Assembly (NCBI RefSeq): GCF_031127835.1
Contig: NZ_JARXHX010000003.1
Location: 1-64,000, forward strand
Direction: 5' to 3'
Source of the DNA: Pelagicoccus sp. SDUM812002
GTDB lineage: Bacteria; Verrucomicrobiota; Verrucomicrobiia; Opitutales; Opitutaceae
Length of the DNA: 64,000 nucleotides
Shown: in pieces, positions 18,304 through 27,561 of the stretch
Position numbering within the stretch: the first letter of the stretch is position 1
Layout of the letters: each line of letters opens with the position of its first letter
The notes under the pieces: model-generated
Seen by the model: the letters and a program-made list of their open reading frames with translations, nothing else
Told to the model about the DNA's origin: nothing
Database searches by the model: none
Translations under genes and position numbers: made by a program

Positions 18304-19569
18304 ATGAGATCCCTGGCCATCATCGGTACAGGTATCGCCGGAATGGCCTGTGCCTACTTCCTGCGAAACCGCTACCGAATAACCGTTTTCGAAAAGAATG
18401 ACTATGTCGGTGGTCACACCAACACGGTTTTCTTGGACGAAGGAACACGAAGGGTTCCAGTCGATACCGGTTTTATGGTATATAACGACAAGACCTACCC
18501 GAACCTCATTCGCTTCTTCAACCACCTCGGTATCGCTTCCACGGATACTTCCATGTCATTCAGCGTCAACGACGCTGAGAACGACTTTGAAACGAGCTAT
18601 ACAAACCTGACCACCTTCTTCCCCAGCATTTCCAGCGCGTTGAGCCCTCAACGCTACAAACTGTTGCTGGGGATGAAAAAATTATTCGAAGTGGGTAACG
18701 CCTTCCTCGCTACCGAAAAGAACGCGAAGCTCACGCTCACTGACTTCATCAAGCAGTATGAAATAAACTCATTGGCAATTGAGAAATTCCTCCTGCCGAT
18801 GACAGCTGCGATATGGTCCACCCCCACGGACAAGATGCGAGACTATCCTGCCGTGACCCTCCTGCGCTTTCTGGCAAATCATGGAATGCTCGGCTTCGGC
18901 GACCAGTTCCAATGGAAGACCCTCAAAGGAGGAAGTCAGCAATACAAGGAGAAGTTACTCGCTGAGATCGGATCCAGCATAAATACGGACGCTGGCGTCG
19001 CTCAAGTTCGTCGACAAGATAACGGTGTCCGCATTGTGAATACGCGAGGACAGATTGGCGATTTTGACGAGGTCATCGTGGCTACCCACGCTGATCAGGC
19101 TCTCCGCCTTCTTGAGCGACCTACAGATCGCGAAAGGAATTTACTTTCCTGCTTTCAGTACAACATCAATCCAGTGGTGCTACACTCAGATCCCAGCGTG
19201 ATGCCGAAACGCAAGCGAGCCTGGGCGTCATGGAACTATCGATACGAATCTATTGAATCCAAGTTGACCGGATCGACACACTACTGGATGAATAATCTTC
19301 AAAACGTTTCCGAGCGAAAGGATTACTTCGTCAGTGTCGACTACCTAGGGCGCATTGCTGAAGATCTCACCCATTGGCGATGCACTTACGAGCATCCGCG
19401 TTTCGATACAGCAGCCATCAACGCTCAACCCTCCTTACCGGAACTCAACACCAACGGTCCGATCTATTTTTGCGGAAGCTACTTCCGCTACGGCTTTCAC
19501 GAGGACGCATTTACCTCCGCCCTCAACCTCTGCACTCAACTAAACGACGGGCACGATCCGTTATCATGA
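18304..19569 (+). CDS. FAD-dependent oxidoreductase (COG2907, amine-oxidase-like)
   Basis: A 421-residue flavoprotein. The dinucleotide-binding motif GTGIAG lies at residues 8-13, with Glu30 at the end of beta-2, followed by VGGHTNT. It belongs to the COG2907 group that is regularly found beside DUF1365 and cyclopropane-synthase genes, including in the sigma-E/ChrR singlet-oxygen regulon of Rhodobacter sphaeroides and LitR-controlled clusters. A role in oxidising or desaturating modified acyl chains is inferred from that association. I chose the ATG at 18304, just before the Rossmann motif. Its stop overlaps the DUF1365 start (ATGA at 19566), so the two are translationally coupled. Confidence 0.88.
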   Translation: MRSLAIIGTGIAGMACAYFLRNRYRITVFEKNDYVGGHTNTVFLDEGTRRVPVDTGFMVYNDKTYPNLIRFFNHLGIASTDTSMSFSVNDAENDFETSYTNLTTFFPSISSALSPQRYKLLLGMKKLFEVGNAFLATEKNAKLTLTDFIKQYEINSLAIEKFLLPMTAAIWSTPTDKMRDYPAVTLLRFLANHGMLGFGDQFQWKTLKGGSQQYKEKLLAEIGSSINTDAGVAQVRRQDNGVRIVNTRGQIGDFDEVIVATHADQALRLLERPTDRERNLLSCFQYNINPVVLHSDPSVMPKRKRAWASWNYRYESIESKLTGSTHYWMNNLQNVSERKDYFVSVDYLGRIAEDLTHWRCTYEHPRFDTAAINAQPSLPELNTNGPIYFCGSYFRYGFHEDAFTSALNLCTQLNDGHDPLS

Positions 19570-20360
19570 ATTCGTGCCTCTACAGATGCAGAGTCGCCCA
19601 CAAGCGAGAAAGACCGAAGCAACACCGCTTTGCCTACTCTACCTTCGTGTTCTGTATCGACCTCGACGAGCTCCAGACCCTCGAGAATTCGCTCAAGCTT
19701 TTCGGCCTGAACGCACTCAACCTCTACGCGCTGCACGACCGGGACCACCTCGATCAGGGCGAAGCAAGCATCAAAGAGAACGTTGTCGCCTTTCTCCGGA
19801 CGAAAGGCATGAACGCCGCCATCGGCCGTATCGAGCTCGTCACAAACTTACGCACTTGGGGCTACGTTTTCAATCCGGTGTCATTCTACTTCGTCTACTC
19901 GCCAGAAGGGTCCCTGCTTTCATGCGTCGCCGAAGTCGCGAACACCTTTAATGAGCAAAAGCTCTACCTCGTGGATCAGTTCACTAACAAAGAAAATCGT
20001 CTCAAACAATCGCACGAGAAACTGTTCTACATATCGCCCTTTTCGGATTTGGATACAAAACTGAACTTCGATCTCCAGAAACCTAGCGAACGACTCAAGC
20101 TTTCCATCACAGAGAACGACACCCAGGGCACCTTTTTTTTCAGTTCCTTAACAGGTGTACGTATCCCTATCACAAATACAAAGCTTCTCGCCTACACCTT
20201 GCGATTCCCCTTCCTGACTCTGGGCGTCATGTTCTCCATCCATTGGCAGGCGTTGATTCTCTCCCTTAAGAAAGTGCCCCACTTCAAGAAATCCCATAGG
20301 CCGGACCAGCAGACTGAAACGCGTCCATACCTAAAGCCAAAACCGAAACACTCCCAATAG
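19566..20360 (+). CDS. DUF1365 family protein
   Basis: A 264-residue member of DUF1365 (COG3496). It opens MNSCLYRCRVAHKRERPKQH and contains RFAYSTFVFCIDLDEL and the hallmark TNLRTWGYVFNPVSFYFVYS (about residues 92-111), in which the conserved NPVSFYF is diagnostic. No enzymatic activity has been firmly assigned to the family. Its constant partnership with COG2907 and CFA-type methyltransferases points to acyl-chain modification. It overlaps the preceding gene by 4 bp and is followed after 13 bp by the methyltransferase at 20374. Confidence 0.9.
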   Translation: MNSCLYRCRVAHKRERPKQHRFAYSTFVFCIDLDELQTLENSLKLFGLNALNLYALHDRDHLDQGEASIKENVVAFLRTKGMNAAIGRIELVTNLRTWGYVFNPVSFYFVYSPEGSLLSCVAEVANTFNEQKLYLVDQFTNKENRLKQSHEKLFYISPFSDLDTKLNFDLQKPSERLKLSITENDTQGTFFFSSLTGVRIPITNTKLLAYTLRFPFLTLGVMFSIHWQALILSLKKVPHFKKSHRPDQQTETRPYLKPKPKHSQ

Positions 20361-20373
20361 GAAGCTAGAATCC

Positions 20374-21657
20374 ATGAAAATCCAAGACCTAATCCTGAGC
20401 TTCTTCGAGAAGGCCAACCGTGGCTGCTTGCGGCTCCAGCTCCCCAGCGGGGAAACCCACGTGTACGGCGGCGCCGAGGACCAAGAGCCGGTAGACCTCG
20501 TGGTGCACGATGCCAATTTTTTCCAAAGAGTTGCCCTGAAAGGTGATATCGGATTGGGCGAAAGTTACATCGAAGGCGAGTGGGACTCTCCGAATCCGGC
20601 GGCAATGCTCGGCTGGTTCATCAAAAACAAGGACGTACTCATGAGCGACCGTTTCGAATGGGCGATGCCCATGATATCTCGTCTCGCGAGTCTTCAAGAA
20701 CGTTTCCTCCACCGAAAGAACTCAAATACGAAAACCGGAAGCAAGCGGAATATCGAAGCCCACTACGACCTTGGCAATGACTTCTACGAGCTCTTCCTCG
20801 ACGCTAGCATGACTTACTCCTCCGCCTACTTTCGTACAGGCGAAGAGACACTGGAAGAAGCGCAGCACGAAAAGTACGATCGTATCTGCCGCAAACTTTC
20901 GCTCGAGCCCAGAGATAGCGTGCTGGAGATTGGCTGTGGCTGGGGTGGCTTCGCCGTGTATGCTGCAGAAAACTACGGCTGCTCGGTCACTGGGATCACT
21001 CTCTCCCCTAGTCAATACGACTACGCTGTTGAACGGGCGCGTCGAGCAGGGCTAGCGGACAAAGTACACATCAAGCAAATCGACTATCGGGACATGCAGG
21101 GTCAGTTCGATAAAGTCGCGTCTATCGAGATGATCGAAGCCGTGGGCCACGAGCACCTGCCAAGCTACTTTTCCTCTATCGACCAATTGCTCAAACCCGA
21201 CGGACTCAGTTGTATTCAAATAATCATGTCCGCAGACCACCGATATAAGGGATACTGCAAAACATCGGATTTTATCAGAAAACACATTTTCCCCGGTTCT
21301 CACCTCCCTTCAGTGGGCTCGCTTTTCGAGGCCAAGCAAAATGCCAACCTCAACCTCTACCACATGGAAACGTTTGGCCTACACTACGCGCGTACACTTG
21401 AACTGTGGAGAGATCGTTTCGAAGAGAGCTGGCCCCACATCGAGGCACTTGGCTTTCCCGAACCCTTTCATCGAAAGTGGCGTCTCTACTTCGACTATTG
21501 CATAGCGGGCTTCAGGGAACGGCACATTAATCTAGCGCAAGTGGTCTTCGGTCGCATGAACTGCGAATCCTACCGCTTCGAACAATCCGAATTTTCGGAC
21601 ACGTCAGGCTTGGGCCAGCGGTACGGCAGCCAACTCCTCGAAGGAGCAAACCACTAA
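20374..21657 (+). CDS. Cyclopropane-fatty-acyl-phospholipid synthase-type methyltransferase (first copy)
   Basis: A 427-residue SAM-dependent enzyme of the CFA synthase family. The N-terminal lipid-binding domain has LGESYIEGEW (61-70). The catalytic domain starts NIEAHYDLGNDFYELFLDAS (126-145), with SAM motif LEIGCGWGGFA (184-194) and EMIEAVGHEHLPSYF downstream. Such enzymes add a methylene or methyl group to unsaturated acyl chains of membrane phospholipids. In this COG2907/DUF1365 context, methylation towards a branched or furan-type fatty acid is as plausible as cyclopropanation. Activity would be at the cytoplasmic face of the membrane. Confidence 0.9.
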   Translation: MKIQDLILSFFEKANRGCLRLQLPSGETHVYGGAEDQEPVDLVVHDANFFQRVALKGDIGLGESYIEGEWDSPNPAAMLGWFIKNKDVLMSDRFEWAMPMISRLASLQERFLHRKNSNTKTGSKRNIEAHYDLGNDFYELFLDASMTYSSAYFRTGEETLEEAQHEKYDRICRKLSLEPRDSVLEIGCGWGGFAVYAAENYGCSVTGITLSPSQYDYAVERARRAGLADKVHIKQIDYRDMQGQFDKVASIEMIEAVGHEHLPSYFSSIDQLLKPDGLSCIQIIMSADHRYKGYCKTSDFIRKHIFPGSHLPSVGSLFEAKQNANLNLYHMETFGLHYARTLELWRDRFEESWPHIEALGFPEPFHRKWRLYFDYCIAGFRERHINLAQVVFGRMNCESYRFEQSEFSDTSGLGQRYGSQLLEGANH

Positions 21658-21676
21658 TTTACAGTATATCCAAACC

Positions 21677-22693
21677 ATGAATACAATCGCACTCGCAGAA
21701 AACGGCTATCTCCCCACTTGGCTGGTTCGCTACGGAATTCGCAGCTTAGTAAAGAAACGCCTTGAGGACGAAACAGTTAACTTCCTGGACAAGAAGGAAA
21801 GCCTCATCAGCCAGCTCAAATCCAGCCCTCTAGCAGTGGACACAGATGCTGCAAATGAGCAGCACTACGAGGTGCCGGCCGACTTCTACAAGATCGCACT
21901 TGGAGCACGACTCAAATACAGCTGCTGCTACTGGCCAGAGGGAGTCAATACTCTCGACGAGGCTGAGATCGCTTCTCTGCGCCAAATCTGTGAGCGAGCT
22001 CAGCTAGAAAACGGTCAGCGCATCCTAGAGCTTGGCTGCGGATGGGGGTCTTTCTCGCTATGGGCGGCCGAAAACTACCCGGATTCCCAGATCGTTTCCG
22101 TATCCAATTCATCCGGACAAAGAAGGTACATCGTCGGTGAAGCCAAGAAACGCGGTCTAAGCAATCTGCGAGTGATCACGGCAGACATGAACGCATTCGA
22201 AACCGAAGAGCGATTTGACCGAGTCGTTTCCGTCGAAATGTTCGAGCACATGCGAAACTACCAGCAACTTTTCACACGCATCCACTTGTGGCTCAATCCG
22301 AAGGCAAAGATGTTCATTCACGTCTTTTCGCACAAGAAGATCGCCTACCTTTTCGAAGACAAAGATTCCGACGACTGGATGGCCCGACACTTTTTCACCG
22401 GTGGAATCATGCCCTCGCACGACTTGCTCCCTCGCGTCTGCGCCCCTTTCAAGCTAGCAGAGCAATGGCAGCTCAACGGGATGCATTACCAAAAAACCGC
22501 TGAAGCATGGTTTCAGAATTTGGACAGAGACAAAGCTCGAACTCGGGAAGCCATGGAGAAAATCTACGGCAAGGAGGAAGCCCGCGTTTGGGAAAATCGC
22601 TGGCGCATCTTCATGCTTTCCTGCGCCGAACTATTCGGCTATCGCAGGGGAGAGGAATGGGGAGTCTCTCACTACCTTTTTGAAACTGAATAG
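21677..22693 (+). CDS. CFA-synthase-like SAM-dependent methyltransferase (second copy)
   Basis: A 338-residue protein of the same superfamily as its neighbour, but without the N-terminal lipid-binding domain. It has NEQHYEVPADFYKIALG (60-76), SAM motif ILELGCGWGSFSLWAAENYP (116-135) and VVSVEMFEHMRNY. The nearest group is often annotated as cyclopropane synthase or coclaurine N-methyltransferase-like. The gene follows the first methyltransferase by 19 bp. Two different acyl methyltransferases in one operon suggest two consecutive steps, or heterosubunits, in one lipid modification. Confidence 0.85.
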   Translation: MNTIALAENGYLPTWLVRYGIRSLVKKRLEDETVNFLDKKESLISQLKSSPLAVDTDAANEQHYEVPADFYKIALGARLKYSCCYWPEGVNTLDEAEIASLRQICERAQLENGQRILELGCGWGSFSLWAAENYPDSQIVSVSNSSGQRRYIVGEAKKRGLSNLRVITADMNAFETEERFDRVVSVEMFEHMRNYQQLFTRIHLWLNPKAKMFIHVFSHKKIAYLFEDKDSDDWMARHFFTGGIMPSHDLLPRVCAPFKLAEQWQLNGMHYQKTAEAWFQNLDRDKARTREAMEKIYGKEEARVWENRWRIFMLSCAELFGYRRGEEWGVSHYLFETE

Positions 22694-22729
22694 CCCAATC
22701 TAAAGACAATCCTGTTCGTTCACCGAGTC

Positions 22730-23461
22730 ATGTGGCCCATCATCACCTTTTTCTTGCTACACTGGTATCTATCCGTTTTTGCGCAGAGCTTTTTCCTGCA
22801 TCGTTACGCTGCGCACGGGATGTTTCACATGAGCCCGTTTTGGTACCGCTTCTTCTACCTCTTCACGTGGATCACTCAAGGAGCCAGCTACCTTAACCCG
22901 AGGGCCTACGCCATCCTTCACATGGAGCACCACAAGCACAGCGATACCGAAGAGGACCCACATTCGCCCCACTTCTTTGAGGATGTCGTATCGATGATGG
23001 TGAACACTAAGGATGTATATCAGGGCATCCTCGCTGGCGATTACGACAATCGTCCAGACGTAGCGATCAAGGACTACCCCGCTTGGCCCATTGTCGACAA
23101 AGTCGGCGATAGCTGGTTCACCCGCATCGCCTTTTGTCTCGGCTACACGGCCTTCTATGTCGCATTCGCTCCCAATCCGTTTTGGTACGCCCTGCTGCCC
23201 GTCCATTTCCTGATGGGACCCGTGCATGGAGCTTTCGTCAATTGGTGCGGCCATAAGTACGGCTACTCCAACTACAACAATGGCGACCATTCCCGCAACA
23301 CCTTCGTCTGGGATCTATTCTTCGTGGGCGAGTGCTTCCAGAATAACCATCACCGCTACCCCAGGCGGGCCAACTTCGCACAGCGTTGGTTCGAGCTCGA
23401 TCTCACCTACCCGATCATACGCGTCATGAGTACCCTGCGCATCATACGCTTGCGACATTGA
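22730..23461 (+). CDS. Membrane fatty-acid desaturase (delta-9 acyl-CoA desaturase type)
   Basis: A 243-residue integral membrane di-iron enzyme with all three histidine boxes: HRYAAH (24-29), HMEHHKH (64-70) and NNHHRYP (205-211). Four hydrophobic segments surround them. It is short for the family (about 300), lacking N- and C-terminal extensions. It probably introduces the double bond that the upstream CFA-type methyltransferases act on. It is the last gene of the MerR-led operon, 36 bp after the methyltransferase. A weak hairpin follows at 23478-23497. Confidence 0.88.
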   Translation: MWPIITFFLLHWYLSVFAQSFFLHRYAAHGMFHMSPFWYRFFYLFTWITQGASYLNPRAYAILHMEHHKHSDTEEDPHSPHFFEDVVSMMVNTKDVYQGILAGDYDNRPDVAIKDYPAWPIVDKVGDSWFTRIAFCLGYTAFYVAFAPNPFWYALLPVHFLMGPVHGAFVNWCGHKYGYSNYNNGDHSRNTFVWDLFFVGECFQNNHHRYPRRANFAQRWFELDLTYPIIRVMSTLRIIRLRH

Positions 23462-23477
23462 GCGTGCTCTAGTTCCC

Positions 23478-23497
23478 GTCCCCTCTGGGACCGTTTT
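23478..23497 (+). terminator. Weak terminator-like hairpin after the desaturase
   Basis: GTCCC-CTCT-GGGAC forms a 5-bp stem followed by CGTTTTC, 17 bp after the desaturase stop. The stem is short, so it is only a candidate end of the lipid operon. Confidence 0.3.
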
Positions 23498-23591
23498 CAT
23501 AATTAATTACTAAGCTTTCTTTAATTAGAGTTTGTCATGGCAGACTGATTAGTTGATATCATCAGGCTGATTCGCAAAATGCAGTCAGCTA

Positions 23592-24788
23592 ATGAACATA
23601 CTGGTCATAAACTGTGGGAGTTCCTCCCTAAAATTTTCTGTCATCGACACCCAAACGGGCAAGGACCTCGCCCGCGGACTTTTCGACAAACTTGGATCCG
23701 CTGCCCCGAGCTACAAGCTCGAGAGCAGCCTCATTCCAGAAGCGAAATATGGGACTCTGCCCTCTAACTCAGAACACGAGGCTTCTCTCGACACCCTCGC
23801 TGACTTTCTCGCTTCCGACGAACTACAGCTAAAAATTGAAGCGGTAGGCCATCGTGTCGTGCATGGCGGTGAACACTTTACATCGGCATGCCTAATGGAT
23901 CAAGCGGCTCTCGATGCTGTGAAATCATGTTCCTCACTTGCCCCTCTCCATAATCCAGCTAACCTTCTCGGTATCGAGTCGTCCAAGCACCATTTCCCGG
24001 ATCTGCCTCAAGTCGGAGTCTTCGACACCGCCTTTCATCAGACGATTGCACCCGAAGCGTACCTCTACTCGATTCCTATCGAACTCTACGTTAAGCACGG
24101 AATTCGGCGCTACGGTTTTCACGGTTCCAGTCATAAGTACGTCACCGCTGAAGCCGCTCGCATCCTTGGCAAGCCGCTCGAGAAAACCAGCATCATCACA
24201 GCGCACCTCGGCAACGGTTGCAGCGCTGCTGCCATTGAAAACGGAGCCTGCATAGACACAACGATGGGCCTTACCCCACTGGAAGGACTGGTAATGGGGA
24301 CCCGCAGCGGAGACATAGATCCCGGCATCATCTTCCACCTACACCGCTCCCTGGGCATGAGTATCGAGGAAATCGATACGACTTTGAACAAGAAAAGCGG
24401 CCTATTCGGTCTTTCCGGCTTCTCTAACGATATGCGCTCCCTACGCCAAGCTTCGGCAGAAGGTAGCGAAGCAGCCCAAAGAGCTGTTGCAATCTTTACC
24501 CGCCGACTCGCCAAAAGCATAGCAGGCCTGCGAGCTACGCTCACCAAATGCGATGCCCTAGTCTTTACGGGCGGCATCGGCGAGAATGATGCCAAGACGA
24601 GGGCCGAAACACTAGCCCGCCTTGAGCACCTTGGCATCAAAATCGACTCGGAAGCGAATTCGAACGCAGGTAAAGGCCGCAACGGAATCATTTCACAAGA
24701 AAACTCTCCTACCAAAGCGATCGTGATACCGACCAACGAAGAACTCATGATAGCTAGGGAGACCGAACAACTTGTCGGGAACCAATAA
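23592..24788 (+). CDS. ackA: Acetate kinase
   Basis: A 398-residue ASKHA-fold kinase converting acetyl phosphate and ADP to acetate and ATP, reversibly. Signatures are VINCGSSSLKFSV at the N-terminus, HRVVHGGEHF, GFHGSSHKYV, HLGNGCSAAA and MGTRSGDIDPG. Length is normal. An AT-rich 130-bp leader precedes the ATG. The pta gene begins two bases after the stop codon, giving a complete acetyl-CoA/acetate overflow and assimilation pathway in one operon. Confidence 0.96.
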   Translation: MNILVINCGSSSLKFSVIDTQTGKDLARGLFDKLGSAAPSYKLESSLIPEAKYGTLPSNSEHEASLDTLADFLASDELQLKIEAVGHRVVHGGEHFTSACLMDQAALDAVKSCSSLAPLHNPANLLGIESSKHHFPDLPQVGVFDTAFHQTIAPEAYLYSIPIELYVKHGIRRYGFHGSSHKYVTAEAARILGKPLEKTSIITAHLGNGCSAAAIENGACIDTTMGLTPLEGLVMGTRSGDIDPGIIFHLHRSLGMSIEEIDTTLNKKSGLFGLSGFSNDMRSLRQASAEGSEAAQRAVAIFTRRLAKSIAGLRATLTKCDALVFTGGIGENDAKTRAETLARLEHLGIKIDSEANSNAGKGRNGIISQENSPTKAIVIPTNEELMIARETEQLVGNQ

Positions 24789-24789
24789 A

Positions 24790-26901
24790 ATGAAACACGT
24801 TTTCCTAACCGTACCGACGGGAGCCAAAGTAGGCCTCTCGACTGTATCCATCGGGCTCGTACGAGCTCTTGAGCGCCAGGGCGTAAGAGTCGGTTTCTTC
24901 AAACCCATCGCCCAGCCCGTTACTCCAGACGAAGAGGGCGACCGCTCGACTAGCTTCATTCGAGCCGTTACCTCGCTTACCCCTCCGGACCCCATCTCCA
25001 TGTCCGAGGCCAAGCAGCTCGTGAGCGAAGAGCACGTCGAGCTGCTTTTGGAAAACATCATCCAACGCTACGAGGAAGCTGCGAAAAACTGCGACGTTCT
25101 GATCGTCGAAGGACTAATTCAGACCGAGCGCTTTCCCATGGGAGCGCGCCTTAATTCGAAGCTTGCCCAAACGCTCTCCTCTCAGCAGATCCTCGTAACC
25201 AGCCTTGGGTCGCGCAGCCTCGACCACTTGAATAAAGAACTGGAGCTTTCCGTATCCGACTTCAAAGGACGCGTGGCCGGGGTCGTGATCAACAAGGCAG
25301 ATATCGACGCAGCTCGCGAAAGCATCAACTTCGACGGCATAGGGATGGAACCGCTCAAGCAGTTCATTATAGACAATTGTCCAGTCTTTAAGAACGAGGA
25401 CCTTGAGCTAATCGGCATGATCCCTCGGGACGAAAAGCTGCTTGCGCCCCGCGTTTCCGATGTCGCGAAACTCGTCAAAGCGGAGGTTCTCAACGAGGGC
25501 GACATGGCGAATCGCCGTGTATTCAATATCGAGTTGCTCGCACGAAACGTACCGAATATGCTCCACACCTTGAGAACAGGGAACCTACTCGTGACACCCT
25601 CTGATCGTAGCGACATCATTCTTGCCGCCAGCATGGCTTCTCTCAACGGGACGCGATTGGCAGGACTCGTGCTGACGAGTGATCAACGCCCCGATGAACG
25701 AATCGTCAAACTCTGCCAGATCGCCTGGAAAAGCGGCCTACCTGTCATGCGGGTTGGCAAAACCTCCTTTGATACTGCTCGAGCGCTCTATGACATGAAC
25801 CTGGAGATAGCTCCAGACGACTATGATCGCATCAACCAAGCGATGGAGACAGTTGCGATCAGCATCAGCAGTAGTTGGATTCGCAATACGCTGTCCTCCC
25901 AGATGAAACGCCAGCTTTCCCCGCCAGCCTTTCGCCATATGCTAACGCGAAACGCCCGCCAGAAGCCAAAGCGCATCATACTGCCAGAAGGCGACGAGCC
26001 ACGAACCATGCAGGCTGCCGTCACGTGCACTGAACGCGGGATAGCCAAATGCGTTTTGCTCGGTAACCCCTATGCCATTCAGCTGAAGGCGGACGCCATG
26101 GGGCTTACCTTGCCAAGCGGCTTGGAAATCGTGAATCCCGACGTGATTCGCGAACGCTACGTATCTCCACTCGTCGAAATTAGGCGCCATAAAAACATGA
26201 CCGAAAAAATCGCTCGAGATCACCTCAGCGACAATGTCGTGCTCGGCACCATGATGCTGCAAAACGACGAAGTCGACGGCCTCGTCTCCGGTGCGGTACA
26301 TTCATCTGCAAATACGGTCCGTCCAGCGATGCAATTGATCAAAACACGGCCAGGCGCAAAGATCGCATCCTCCGTTTTCTTCATGTGCTTACCCGATCAA
26401 GTACTCGTCTACGGTGACTGCGCCATCAATCCCGACCCGAACGCGGAAGAACTCGCCGATATCGCAATCCAAAGCGCTGATTCCGCAAGGGCGTTCGGCA
26501 TCGAGCCGCTTGTGGCCATGATCAGCTACAGCACATTAGGCTCCGGTTTCGGAGCGGACGTCGACAAGGTCGTTGAAGCAACTCGGCTCGTAAAAGAAGC
26601 TCGCCCCGACATCATCATCGATGGCCCGCTACAGTATGATGCTGCAGCAATCGCAGATGTCGCACGCACCAAAGCCCCTGACAGTCCTGTAGCAGGCAAG
26701 GCCAACGTTTTCATTTTTCCAGACCTCAATACTGGCAACACAACGTACAAGGCGGTACAGCGTTCTGCCAACGTGATCTCAATCGGTCCCATGCTTCAAG
26801 GCTTGCGGAAGCCCGTCAACGACCTGTCTCGTGGAGCGCTCGTTGACGATATCGTCTACACCATTGCGCTCACAGCGGTTCAAGCTCAGCAGAACGACTA
26901 A
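24790..26901 (+). CDS. pta: Phosphate acetyltransferase
   Basis: A 703-residue long-form Pta interconverting acetyl-CoA and acetyl phosphate. The N-terminal half is a P-loop-like BioD/CobQ-type domain (KHVFLTVPTGAKVGLSTVSI), followed by a DRTGG domain (TLRTGNLLVTPSDRSDII). The C-terminal half is the catalytic PTA_PTB domain (IILPEGDEPRTMQAA ... GLVSGAVHSSANTVRPAMQL ... QYDAAAIADVARTKAPDSPV). I chose the ATG at 24790, since upstream residues overlap ackA. It is convergent with the response regulator, whose gene ends 12 bp away. Confidence 0.96.
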   Translation: MKHVFLTVPTGAKVGLSTVSIGLVRALERQGVRVGFFKPIAQPVTPDEEGDRSTSFIRAVTSLTPPDPISMSEAKQLVSEEHVELLLENIIQRYEEAAKNCDVLIVEGLIQTERFPMGARLNSKLAQTLSSQQILVTSLGSRSLDHLNKELELSVSDFKGRVAGVVINKADIDAARESINFDGIGMEPLKQFIIDNCPVFKNEDLELIGMIPRDEKLLAPRVSDVAKLVKAEVLNEGDMANRRVFNIELLARNVPNMLHTLRTGNLLVTPSDRSDIILAASMASLNGTRLAGLVLTSDQRPDERIVKLCQIAWKSGLPVMRVGKTSFDTARALYDMNLEIAPDDYDRINQAMETVAISISSSWIRNTLSSQMKRQLSPPAFRHMLTRNARQKPKRIILPEGDEPRTMQAAVTCTERGIAKCVLLGNPYAIQLKADAMGLTLPSGLEIVNPDVIRERYVSPLVEIRRHKNMTEKIARDHLSDNVVLGTMMLQNDEVDGLVSGAVHSSANTVRPAMQLIKTRPGAKIASSVFFMCLPDQVLVYGDCAINPDPNAEELADIAIQSADSARAFGIEPLVAMISYSTLGSGFGADVDKVVEATRLVKEARPDIIIDGPLQYDAAAIADVARTKAPDSPVAGKANVFIFPDLNTGNTTYKAVQRSANVISIGPMLQGLRKPVNDLSRGALVDDIVYTIALTAVQAQQND

Positions 26902-26913
26902 GCAGACGGGGCC

Positions 26914-27561
26914 TCAATCTACGAAATTGATCGAGATCAGGCGATTCTCGATCGCGTACCTCGTAATGGATGCCACGTTGTGCAAGTCCAGCTTGCGCAT
27001 CATGCTGCAACGATGGTTATCCACCGTTTTGACACTCAATTCTAATTTGCCAGCGATATCTTTGTTGCTGTTGCCCTTGGCAATCAGTTGGAGGACCTCA
27101 CGTTCGCGAAGCGTCAAATTGTCATTGTACTCATTTGACTTGCGCTTGTCGCTAACGACCGAGCGCAACACTTCCGTAATATTGAAGCCAAAGAAGCAAC
27201 CGCCTTCGTCGACGATTCTCACCGCATTCATGAACATACTAAAGTCCACCGATTTCTCGACGAAGCCGTGGGCCCCTGCCTGCAAACAGGCCTTGATGTT
27301 CTCGCTCAATTTGTTGTCCGAAAACACGAGAAAGCGGACCTGAGGTAGACGTGTACGAACCTTCGCGATCAAGTCGGCACCTGCTCCGTCTGGCAGGTTC
27401 ATTTCAAGAATCACCATCATGGGCTTCAGCTCCACGATTTCATCAACCACCCCCTCGATTTTGTCAGAGGATCCTGATACGTCATAGCCCCGAGTTTTCA
27501 AACTCTCGGCAAGCATTTGGCAGACAGCCTTCTGGCCATCGACAATGTACACGTTATTCAT
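26914..27561 (-). CDS. NarL/FixJ-type response regulator with Glu at the phospho-acceptor site
   Basis: A 215-residue orphan regulator: receiver domain (residues 1-120), then a LuxR-type HTH (LTLREREVLQLIAKGNSNKD, then ELSVKTVDNHRCSMMRKLDL). In the receiver the segment that normally ends in the phosphorylated Asp reads VILEMNLPDG, so Glu53 replaces Asp. The acidic pair is reduced to one Asp (YIVDGQ), while the conserved Lys (GFVEKS) remains. An Asp-to-Glu change often mimics the phosphorylated state, so constitutive or non-phosphorylated signalling is likely. No histidine kinase is nearby. I chose the ATG at 27561. Confidence 0.88.
   Translation of the reverse strand: MNNVYIVDGQKAVCQMLAESLKTRGYDVSGSSDKIEGVVDEIVELKPMMVILEMNLPDGAGADLIAKVRTRLPQVRFLVFSDNKLSENIKACLQAGAHGFVEKSVDFSMFMNAVRIVDEGGCFFGFNITEVLRSVVSDKRKSNEYNDNLTLREREVLQLIAKGNSNKDIAGKLELSVKTVDNHRCSMMRKLDLHNVASITRYAIENRLISINFVD

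Noticed and set aside
23541-23591. Direct TGATTAGTTGATATCATCAGG-like palindromic leader of ackA as a regulator site
   Set aside because: Only an 8-bp palindrome (TGATATCA) is present, which is common by chance in AT-rich DNA. No regulator can be named.
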